From Alienimonas californiensis (GTDB lineage: Bacteria; Planctomycetota; Planctomycetia; Planctomycetales; Planctomycetaceae): a DNA stretch of 64,000 bases. The first letter of the stretch is position 1. Each line of letters starts with the position of its first letter. Both the position numbers and the translations under genes were made by a program. The notes beneath the pieces were generated by a model. The model was not told the DNA's origin, made no database searches, and saw only the letters and a list, made by a program, of their open reading frames with translations. Below are positions 55,290 to 62,532 of the stretch, one piece after another. Location of the stretch: the NCBI RefSeq assembly GCF_007743815.1, contig NZ_CP036265.1:3242823-3306822 (forward strand), written 5' to 3'.

Positions 55290-56267
55290 ATGAACGCCGA
55301 GCAGTGGCTCCGCGAGCGGACCTATCATCACTCCGCCTTCTGGGACCTCAAAAAGATGGTTGCCCAAAAGGAGGAGCAGAACCTCAAGATCAGCCTCTGC
55401 CTGCCCACGCTGAACGAGGGGGCGACGATCGGCAAGGAGGTGGTCCTGCTCAAGTCGGCGTTGATGGACCATTATCCGCTGCTGGACGAGATCGCGGTGA
55501 TCGACAGCGGCTCCACCGACGACACCCGCGAGATCGCCGCCGCCTTCGGGGCGGACGTGTATCTCGCCAGCGAGCACCTCACTGAGGCCGGCGATCGTAA
55601 GGGCAAGGGGGAGAATCTCTGGAAAGCCCTCTATCTGTTGGAGGGGGACATCATCTGCTACGTCGACAGCGATATTGCCAACATTCACCCGCGGTTCGTC
55701 TACGGCCTGCTGGGGCCGCTGATCGAGAACCCGGACGTGCATTACGTGAAGGCGTTCTACGACCGCCCGTTGGCCTTCAGTCAAGGCATCCGCCCGACGG
55801 GCGGCGGCCGGGTGACGGAGATTCTCATCCGGCCGTTGTTCAGCCTGTTCTATCCCGAACTGGCGGCGATCATCCAACCGCTCTCAGGCGAATACGCCGG
55901 CCGTCGCAGCGTCTTGGAAAAGATCCCCTTCCCCGTCGGCTACGGCGTGGAGACGGCGATGCTGCTGGATATCTACAACGATATGGGGCTGTCGGCCTTC
56001 GCCCAGACGGACCTGGACACCCGCGTGCACCGCAACCAGGAAACGATCGCCCTGGGCCGCATGGCGTTCGGCATTTTGCGGACGTTCTTTAATCGCCTCA
56101 GCAGCCACGAACGGATCGAATTGAAGGGCGAGCTGGAGAAGATCATGCGGCAGCACCGGGTCGAGGACGGCCGGTTCGATCAGGTCGAATATCAGATCGA
56201 GGAGTTCGAACGCCCGCCGATCAATACGCTCGAAAGCTACCGGGAGAAGTTCGGTCTCGGGGGGTGA
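55290..56267 (+). CDS. gpgS: Glucosyl-3-phosphoglycerate synthase
   Basis: 325 residues of the GT81 family: ISLCLPTLNEGATIGKEV, DSGSTDDTREIAAAFG and the metal-binding VDSDIANIHPRFVYG. RPTGGGRVTEILIRPLFSLF and the C-terminal VHRNQETIALGRMAFGIL are GpgS signatures. It joins glucose from a nucleotide donor to 3-phosphoglycerate, the first step toward glucosylglycerate. Later genes here (HAD phosphatase, GT4 enzymes, GH13_18 phosphorylase) fit the same pathway. Glucosylglycerate and its mannosyl derivative are compatible solutes in other bacteria. Confidence 0.92.
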   Translation: MNAEQWLRERTYHHSAFWDLKKMVAQKEEQNLKISLCLPTLNEGATIGKEVVLLKSALMDHYPLLDEIAVIDSGSTDDTREIAAAFGADVYLASEHLTEAGDRKGKGENLWKALYLLEGDIICYVDSDIANIHPRFVYGLLGPLIENPDVHYVKAFYDRPLAFSQGIRPTGGGRVTEILIRPLFSLFYPELAAIIQPLSGEYAGRRSVLEKIPFPVGYGVETAMLLDIYNDMGLSAFAQTDLDTRVHRNQETIALGRMAFGILRTFFNRLSSHERIELKGELEKIMRQHRVEDGRFDQVEYQIEEFERPPINTLESYREKFGLGG

Positions 56268-56367
56268 GACGGACCGCCCGCCGCGGAGGGCCGCCCGTCG
56301 CGGAACCGTCCGACGGCGTGCGGCCCGCTAGACTGACGCCGCCGGGTTCCTCTTCCAAGGACGTTGT

Positions 56368-57312
56368 ATGAGCCAGGACCGCAAGCCGCCTGCCGCCTCG
56401 CCGGCGACTTTGGAGGCGATCCGTCACCTCGCCCGGCTGGGCGTGCGGGGCGGGGCGCTGCTGGTTCTGTTGGCGGGGATCGTCTATCTCGCCGACCGCT
56501 ACCTGTTGGACGATCCGGCGCCCGGCCCGGGGGGCGGGCCGCAGGTTGCGGGGCCGGCCGACGATTTCGGGGGCGCGGACGACCCCGCACAGGCCCCGCT
56601 CCCCGGCGACCCGCGGGACGAAGGCCTGCTGTCGCCGCGGCCCGATCGGCCGGCGCCGTCGGAGGTGGAGGTGGATTTCGGCCCCGATCCGGACGGCCTC
56701 CGCCGCACCTCGCCGGCGCCCGCCCCGGAGTCGCGAACCGTCTCGGAGCCGTCTGGCCGGACCTACGAGGTCGTGACCGTCTCGTTTCGTACCCCGGCCG
56801 GCGAGGCGACCGTCGATCTGGAGCCCGGCGCCGTGCTGTCCCGCACCGACAGCGGCGGCCTGACGCTGGCCGAGCGGCTGCGGGGTGGGGAGCAGGTGAA
56901 GACGAACTGCGGCGACCCCGCGACCGTCGCCTCCGCCGAGGCCCGCCGTACCGCAGAGGTGCGGCCGCCGCCGCGGTGCGTTCCGCTGGCGATCGACCCC
57001 GCCGTCGAGCAGGTGACGGTTCTGGACTTCGACCGCCCCGTGCCCGCTGCGGCGCCGGGCGGGGTGGTGGATCTTTCGAAGACCTTACAGCGAATTGCCC
57101 GCGGCGAATCGTTCCCGCACCGTAACGACGGGACGACGTTCGGCAACCGCGAGGGCCGCCTGCCGCGGCAATCGCGGGGGTATTATAAGGAATACGTACA
57201 CCCCACCCCCGGCGTGGACGGCCCCGGCCCGCAGCGGTTGGTGATCGGGGCGGGGGGCGACGTCTGGTACACACCGGACCATTACGACAGTTTTCGTAGC
57301 GTGGTGAAGTGA
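56368..57312 (+). CDS. Membrane-anchored barnase-family ribonuclease
   Basis: 314 residues with an AAGGA Shine-Dalgarno site. A transmembrane or uncleaved signal segment (VRGGALLVLLAGIVYLADRY, about 27-46) is followed by a disordered Pro-rich stretch and a linker domain. The last 70 residues are a guanyl-specific ribonuclease domain: FGNREGRLPRQSRGYYKEYV, PQRLVIG and YTPDHYDSF. Glu275, Arg290 and His305 align with barnase Glu73, Arg87 and His102, so it is probably active. It should act outside the cytoplasm or be released. Its stop shares one base (TGATG) with the next ATG, which begins a barstar-like inhibitor domain. Confidence 0.87.
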   Translation: MSQDRKPPAASPATLEAIRHLARLGVRGGALLVLLAGIVYLADRYLLDDPAPGPGGGPQVAGPADDFGGADDPAQAPLPGDPRDEGLLSPRPDRPAPSEVEVDFGPDPDGLRRTSPAPAPESRTVSEPSGRTYEVVTVSFRTPAGEATVDLEPGAVLSRTDSGGLTLAERLRGGEQVKTNCGDPATVASAEARRTAEVRPPPRCVPLAIDPAVEQVTVLDFDRPVPAAAPGGVVDLSKTLQRIARGESFPHRNDGTTFGNREGRLPRQSRGYYKEYVHPTPGVDGPGPQRLVIGAGGDVWYTPDHYDSFRSVVK

Positions 57313-59141
57313 TGAGCGATGTGCGCGTCGTCGATATCCCCCCGGGCGACGGAACGAAGGCGGGCTTCCTACGCTCGTTCGCCGACGCAGTCGGTCTGCC
57401 CGGCCTGCACGCTTATAACTGGGATGCGTTCGCTGACGCACTGTCTGCGTACGTCGCCGACGTGGACCGCCCGCTGGAATTGAATCACCGGGAGATGCCG
57501 CGGCTCCATTCGGAGGGCGATCTGGGCGTTTATGTGGACGTTCTGACGGACTTGGCGAACCAGTTTCCGGGACATTTGGCGTCCCGATTTCCGGAGAAGG
57601 CGACGCCGCCTCCGGCCGATCGCTGCCCGCCGGCGGCGGCGATCGCGCACTACCACCTGAATCGCGGCGGCGTGACCCGCGTCGTCGCGAACCACCTGCT
57701 GGCCCTGCGGGCGAACCAGATCAACCCGCCGTGGGCCGTGCTGCTGACGGGCGGGCGGGCTGAGGCGTGGAGCGAATTCGAGCACACCCTGGAGCACGAA
57801 GGCGTTCGGGCCGCCCGGCCGACCGTGGCTGGGTTCGATTACGACAGCCTGTACCCCGGCGACGCCGCCCCGAACCCGGCCGGGCTGGCGGACCGCTTCG
57901 AAAAGGCCCTGACCGACCACCGGGCGACGCGGGAAGAGACGGTCCTACACGTTCACAATCATTCCCTCGGCAAGAACGTCTCGCTGCCGGGGGCGATCGT
58001 CCGGCTGGCGGAGCGAGGCTGGAAGATCCTGCTGCAAATTCACGACTTCGCGGAGGAGTTCCGGCCCGCCAATTATCTGCACCTCGTCGGGGCGTTGGGG
58101 GAGGGGGCGAACCTCTATCCGCAGGCGCCGCAGATTCATTACGCCGTCTTAAACGGCCGCGACCGCGGCGTGCTGCAAGCCCTCGGCGTGCCGGCGGAGC
58201 GACTGCATTTTCTCCCGAATCCCGTCGGCGCGTTCCCGCCGCTGCCGGACAAGCTGCTGTCAAAGGCGGCCCTCGGCGCGGCGTGCGACGTGCCGGCAGA
58301 GCACCGATATCTCTGTTACCCGGTCCGGGGGATTCGGCGGAAGAATCTCGGCGAGGCGGCGCTCACGGGGCTGCTGGAGCCGGACTCGACGGTCGGCGTG
58401 ACGCTGGCGCCGCGGAACCCGGTCGAACTCGCCTTCCACGACCGTTGGCGAAGCTTCGCCGAGGCGCTGCAACTGCCGATCCGCTTCGCCACGGGCGAGG
58501 AGGACGGGGTGAGTTTCCACCAGAACCTCGCCGCCGCGGACGCCGTGCTGACGACCAGCGTGGCGGAGGGCTTCGGGATGGCGTTCCTCGAATGCTGGCT
58601 GGCCGACCGGCCGCTGCTGGGCCGCGACCTGCCGCACGTCACCGCCGACTTCCGGGCGGAGGGGATCGAACTGCCGGGGCTGTATTCCTCCCTGACGATC
58701 CCGCTGGCGTGGGCGGAGGGCTTTGCCGACCGCTTCCGGGCCGGCTGCGAAAAACTGCTGACGGACTACCGCCGCCCGTGGGACGAAGCGGCGTTTGCTG
58801 AGGCGCTGGCGGCGAAGACGGCCGGGGACCGGGTGGATTTCGGCGACCTGGACGAGGATCTCCAGATGGCCGTGATCCGCCGCATCGCCGACGACCCTGC
58901 CGCCCGCGGGGAGGTGTTTAGCGTCGAGCCGAAATCCGGTCTGCCGCGGGACGGGGTGGTGGAACACAACGCCGCGACGGTCCGCGAGCGCTACAGCCTC
59001 GCCGGCAGCGGGGCCCGGCTCGCGGCGGCGTACGGCGCCGTGCTCGCTTCGCCGGTCGGCCCGGTGACGCCGCCGCCGCATCCCGGGGCGGTACTGGATT
59101 CGTTTCTAGACCTCAAGACCTTCCGACTGATCCGTGGATGA
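57312..59141 (+). CDS. Barstar-like domain fused to a GT4-type glycosyltransferase
   Basis: 609 residues from ATG 57312. Residues 1 to about 90 resemble barstar: GLPGLHAYNWDAFADALSAY, with Asn36, Asp38 and Asp42 at the positions of barstar Asn33, Asp35 and Asp39 that contact barnase. The last barstar strand is not obvious. After a Pro-rich linker (about 95-107) a GT4-like enzyme begins (AIAHYHLNRGGVTRVVANHL), with HVHNHSLG, IHDFAEEFRP and the E-x7-E motif EGFGMAFLE. The frame is continuous with no stop between the parts. The barstar part probably neutralises the ribonuclease encoded immediately before it. The glycosyltransferase fits the sugar cluster. Confidence 0.82.
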   Translation: MSDVRVVDIPPGDGTKAGFLRSFADAVGLPGLHAYNWDAFADALSAYVADVDRPLELNHREMPRLHSEGDLGVYVDVLTDLANQFPGHLASRFPEKATPPPADRCPPAAAIAHYHLNRGGVTRVVANHLLALRANQINPPWAVLLTGGRAEAWSEFEHTLEHEGVRAARPTVAGFDYDSLYPGDAAPNPAGLADRFEKALTDHRATREETVLHVHNHSLGKNVSLPGAIVRLAERGWKILLQIHDFAEEFRPANYLHLVGALGEGANLYPQAPQIHYAVLNGRDRGVLQALGVPAERLHFLPNPVGAFPPLPDKLLSKAALGAACDVPAEHRYLCYPVRGIRRKNLGEAALTGLLEPDSTVGVTLAPRNPVELAFHDRWRSFAEALQLPIRFATGEEDGVSFHQNLAAADAVLTTSVAEGFGMAFLECWLADRPLLGRDLPHVTADFRAEGIELPGLYSSLTIPLAWAEGFADRFRAGCEKLLTDYRRPWDEAAFAEALAAKTAGDRVDFGDLDEDLQMAVIRRIADDPAARGEVFSVEPKSGLPRDGVVEHNAATVRERYSLAGSGARLAAAYGAVLASPVGPVTPPPHPGAVLDSFLDLKTFRLIRG

Positions 59142-60033
59142 AGTACTGCAAGCCGTGATCCGGGCCCACGCCCGGCCGATGGAGCCCCGGCCGACCGGGA
59201 CGGCGCCCGTCCTGACGGCGCTCCCCGGCGTGCGGGCCGTGCTGTTCGACGTCTACGGGACGCTGTTGATCTCCGGCAGCGGCGACGTGGGCGTGAACGC
59301 CGCGGCGGGGCGGGGGGACGCGTTCGTCGCCGCCGTGCGGGCCGCCGGCCTGGCGTGGCCCGATGACCGCGACGGCGCCGAGGGCGTCGCCGGGCTGACC
59401 GAGGAGATCGAACGTCAGCACGCGCACGCCCGGAAGCACGACGGCGTGCAGTACCCGGAGGTGAAGATTCATGAGGTTTGGCGAAACGCCCTCGTCCGGC
59501 TCGGCGTGACCGACACCCCGCACCAGACGATGGAGACGCTGGACCGCGTAGCGCTGGAGTACGAAATGCGGGTGAACCCCACCTGGACGATGCCCCACGC
59601 CGCCGAAACGCTGGAGAGCCTGCGGAGCCGCGGGTTCTTGCTGGGGATTGTGTCGAACGCTCAGAGTTTCACGCCGCTGCTGTTCCCGGCGCTGTTAGGC
59701 AAAACGATTCGTGACTTCGGTTTCGACCGGAACGCGATGGGCTGGTCCTACCTGCACCGGCAGGCCAAGCCGGGGACGGCGTTGTACGAGCACGCTGCCC
59801 GGGCCCTGCAACGGGATCACGGGATCGGGCCGGAGCAGGTTCTGTACGTAGGGAACGACCTGCTGAACGACTGCACGCCGGCCCAGCAGGTCGGCTTTCG
59901 CACGGCACTGTTCGCGGGCGACGCCCGCAGTCTGCGGTGGCGGGAGGGGGACGAGCGGGTCGCCGAAACCCGGCCGACGGTCGTGGTGACGGACCTGCGC
60001 CAGTTGCTCGAATGCGTCTCCGGCGCCGCCTGA
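59134..60033 (+). CDS. HAD-superfamily hydrolase, candidate phosphatase of the glucosylglycerate pathway
   Basis: 299 residues. The GTG at 59134 overlaps the previous stop by eight bases; an ATG at 59179 is an alternative. HAD motifs: VLFDVYGTLL (nucleophile Asp, with Tyr at the +2 position as in dehalogenase-type members), IVSNAQS, QAKPGTALY (Lys) and YVGNDLLNDC. A phosphatase is needed after gpgS to release glucosylglycerate, and this gene lies between the two glycosyltransferases; the substrate is inferred. Characterised solute phosphatases are of other HAD or histidine-phosphatase types, so caution is needed. Confidence 0.82.
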   Translation: MDEVLQAVIRAHARPMEPRPTGTAPVLTALPGVRAVLFDVYGTLLISGSGDVGVNAAAGRGDAFVAAVRAAGLAWPDDRDGAEGVAGLTEEIERQHAHARKHDGVQYPEVKIHEVWRNALVRLGVTDTPHQTMETLDRVALEYEMRVNPTWTMPHAAETLESLRSRGFLLGIVSNAQSFTPLLFPALLGKTIRDFGFDRNAMGWSYLHRQAKPGTALYEHAARALQRDHGIGPEQVLYVGNDLLNDCTPAQQVGFRTALFAGDARSLRWREGDERVAETRPTVVVTDLRQLLECVSGAA

Positions 60034-60176
60034 GCGCCGCGGCCCCGTGGAAAGCGGGCGGGCGGGAGGGTAGAACCGAACCCCCCGCCCGCCCGACGGG
60101 CCGCCCGCCGACCGGCTGACGCTCGCCGGTCGTTCCAGCGGCGGCCGGTCTTCGCTCCACCCGCGACGTGACCCAG

Positions 60177-61445
60177 ATGCCCGGCCGCCGGATCGGCTTC
60201 GTCTCCACCCGTTTCCATGGGACCGACGGCGTCAGCCTCGAAGCCGCCAAGTGGGCGCAGATCTTCTGGACGAACCAGGACACCTCCTTCTGGTTCAGCG
60301 GGAAAAGCGACCGCGACCCGGCGATCAGCAGCGTCGTGCCGGAGGCCTACTTCGGCCACCCGGAGATCATGGCGATCAACGAGGAGGTCTTCGGCCGCGT
60401 CACCCGCAGCCCCAAGATCACCCGCCGCATCGCCGAGTTGGCAGATCACCTGAAAACGGGCATTGCGGACTTCGTCCGGCAGTACGAGATCGACGTGCTC
60501 GTCGCCCAGAACTGCCTGTGCATCCCGATGAACATCCCGTTGGGCGTGGCCCTGACGCAGTACATCGCGGAGACGAACTTTCCCACGATCGCCCACCACC
60601 ACGACTTTTACTGGGAGCGGGACCGCTTCATGGTGAACGCGGTCGGCGACTATCTGGAGCAGGCCTTCCCCCCGAACCTGCCGAGCATTCAGCACGTCAC
60701 GATTAATTCACCGGCCCAGCAGGACCTGGCCTGGCGGACGGGGTGCAGCTCGATCCTCGTGCCGAACGTCCTGAACTTCGAGGAGCCGCCGGAGACCTGC
60801 GACCTATATAGCTCCGATTTCCGCAGCGAAATCGGCGTGTCGCCGGACGACATCCTCATCCTCCAGCCGACCCGCGTGGTCCCGCGGAAGGGGATCGAAC
60901 ACGCCATTTCCCTGGTCGCCCAGCTCCGCGATCCGCGGTGCAAACTCGTCATCACCCATGAGAGCGGCGACGAGGGGAACGAATATCAGCACGCCCTCGC
61001 CGAAATGGCGGAGCACCAGGGCGTGGACCTGCGCTTCGTCGCGGCCCGCGTCGGCGAGACCCGGCACAGCGACTCGGAAGGCCGCAAGATTTATTCCCTC
61101 TGGGACACCTACCCGCACGCGGACTTTATTACCTACCCGTCCCTGTACGAGGGCTTCGGCAACGCGCTGCTGGAGGCGTTTTACTTCCGCAAGCCGGTGC
61201 TGGTGAACCGCTACAGCATCTTCCGGCAGGATATCGAAACGAAAGGTTTCGAGGTCGTCACGATGGACGGCTACCTCACCAAGGGCGTGATCGATCAGGT
61301 CCGCCGGGTGATCGACGACGCGGAGTACCGGGACGGGATGGTCGCGCATAACTATCGACTCGCCCAGCGGTTCTTCGGCTACACCGTGCTGCGGCGCAAG
61401 CTCCAGAGCCTAGTGTCGAACCTGACCGGCGAAGACGAACTCTGA
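60177..61445 (+). CDS. GT4-family glycosyltransferase, possible mannosylglucosyl-3-phosphoglycerate synthase
   Basis: 422 residues from ATG 60177; a GTG nine bases earlier is possible. GT-B fold: [20 protein letters not shown] at the start, [30 protein letters not shown] and the C-terminal E-x7-E motif [11 protein letters not shown]. The cluster with gpgS suggests it adds a second sugar to glucosylglycerate or its phosphate, as MggA does in organisms that make mannosylglucosylglycerate. It is not proven from motifs alone. A REP element and an IS copy follow its stop codon. Confidence 0.85.
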   Translation: MPGRRIGFVSTRFHGTDGVSLEAAKWAQIFWTNQDTSFWFSGKSDRDPAISSVVPEAYFGHPEIMAINEEVFGRVTRSPKITRRIAELADHLKTGIADFVRQYEIDVLVAQNCLCIPMNIPLGVALTQYIAETNFPTIAHHHDFYWERDRFMVNAVGDYLEQAFPPNLPSIQHVTINSPAQQDLAWRTGCSSILVPNVLNFEEPPETCDLYSSDFRSEIGVSPDDILILQPTRVVPRKGIEHAISLVAQLRDPRCKLVITHESGDEGNEYQHALAEMAEHQGVDLRFVAARVGETRHSDSEGRKIYSLWDTYPHADFITYPSLYEGFGNALLEAFYFRKPVLVNRYSIFRQDIETKGFEVVTMDGYLTKGVIDQVRRVIDDAEYRDGMVAHNYRLAQRFFGYTVLRRKLQSLVSNLTGEDEL

Positions 61446-61462
61446 TTCGGCGGCGCCCCCTC

Positions 61463-61479
61463 GTGAGCCCGAAGCGCAA
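61463..61479. repeat. REP-like element, first part, split by an IS
   Basis: GTGAGCCCGAAGCGCAA, the start of a REP copy interrupted by the insertion element. It continues at 62469 after the IS (GCAAGCGAGGGG), with GCAA duplicated at both junctions. The complementary arm is at 62490-62516. Confidence 0.88.
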
Positions 61480-62468
61480 TAGGAAATTGCATCAAGCGGC
61501 AACCGCGCCCCGTCGGCGGAGGGCGTCGAGGATCAGGTGCGTGATCACGAACGGCCGGACCCGCGGCATCGTCCGCACCCACGGCGGCAAGCCGATCAGG
61601 CCCGTGCCGGCGGACTTGAGCGTCCCGAAGAACCGCTCGACCGCGATCCGGCCGGTCATCAACGCGGCCGCGAACGGCCCCCGCGGCTCCGCCAGCAGCG
61701 CCGCGCTTTCGTAGCGGCCCCGGCGGTGTTTGCGGCGGCCGAAGCCGCCTTTGCGTTTGGGGGCGATCAGCCGCAGATCGCCCCGGACCTCGCACTCGCC
61801 GTGCAGGGCGTTGACGTCGAAGTTCCCGTCGCCGACCAGGTAGCCGGTCGCCTTCGCCGAACGGATCATCCGCCGGGCCATGACCCGCTCGTCGCGGTTC
61901 ATCGGCGTCAGCCGCCAGTCGGCGACCGACCCGTCGCCTCGCAAAAACAGGTGCAGCCGGTAGCCGTTGGCCTTCGTCCCGCCGGCGTGTCCGAAGGCGG
62001 CGTGCCGGTCGGTCGAGGTCGGGCCGATCGGCAGGGGCGTGCTGTCGATCCAGTGGGCCAGGCCGCCGTCGCCCCGCCCGGCCGGCGGGCGGACGACCGC
62101 CTGGTCCAGGGCGGCCAGCAACTCCCGGACGGACCGCGACCGCATCCGGCGGCTCATCGCCGCGGGGCTGGGCAGCGGGCGTCCCCGCAGCCAGACCGGC
62201 CAGTTGCGGGCGTCGCAGGCGTGGCGGACCGGCAGCTTCCGGACGACGGCGAAGAAGTAGACCTCGAGGATCCGGCGGTCGCTGAACCGCTGCCCGCGGC
62301 CGGGCCGGCCGTTGTGCAGGCGGGCCAGTTCGGCGACGATCGCGGTCCAGAGTTGGTGCCTCACGGCGGTCTCCCGCTGGGGGATCGGGGCGGATGGTGG
62401 AACACCCGCTACCGTGAGGCCCAACTCGTTTTTGCGCAAGACGTTGCGCCGCTAGTTGCAATTTCCTA
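61480..62468 (-). mobile_element. IS5-like insertion sequence inside a REP hairpin
   Basis: 989 bp. The ends are inverted repeats starting TAGGAAATTGCA, about 21 bases with three mismatches (left end 61480-61500, right end 62447-62468). GCAA flanks both ends (61476-61479 and 62469-62472), a 4-bp target duplication. Removing the IS and one GCAA restores an uninterrupted REP arm. One DDE transposase gene fills the element on the minus strand. Confidence 0.88.
61492..62364 (-). CDS. IS5-like DDE transposase
   Basis: 290 residues from GTG 62364, chosen because GGGAG lies 8 bases upstream. A longer frame reaches TTG 62439. Transposase DDE residues: WIDSTPLPIG (Asp), YLVGDGNFDVN (Asp) and IAVERFFGTLKS (Glu). 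The N-terminal part (RFSDRRILEVYFFAVVRKLP) is the usual DNA-binding helical region. The frame is intact, so the element may still be active. Its stop codon sits in the left terminal repeat. Confidence 0.88.
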   Translation of the reverse strand: MRHQLWTAIVAELARLHNGRPGRGQRFSDRRILEVYFFAVVRKLPVRHACDARNWPVWLRGRPLPSPAAMSRRMRSRSVRELLAALDQAVVRPPAGRGDGGLAHWIDSTPLPIGPTSTDRHAAFGHAGGTKANGYRLHLFLRGDGSVADWRLTPMNRDERVMARRMIRSAKATGYLVGDGNFDVNALHGECEVRGDLRLIAPKRKGGFGRRKHRRGRYESAALLAEPRGPFAAALMTGRIAVERFFGTLKSAGTGLIGLPPWVRTMPRVRPFVITHLILDALRRRGAVAA

Positions 62469-62516
62469 GCAAGCGAGGGGCGCGACGCCCCACCCTCGCT
62501 TGCGCTTCGGGCTCAC
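62469..62516. repeat. REP-like element, remaining arms after the IS
   Basis: Begins GCAAGCGAGGGG and ends with the complementary arm CCCTCGCTTGCGCTTCGGGC followed by TCAC. Together with 61463-61479 it makes an inverted pair with a short loop (CGCGACGCC). The core resembles the repeat near 33850. Confidence 0.85.
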
Positions 62517-62532
62517 CGACCAAGGCCAGACC

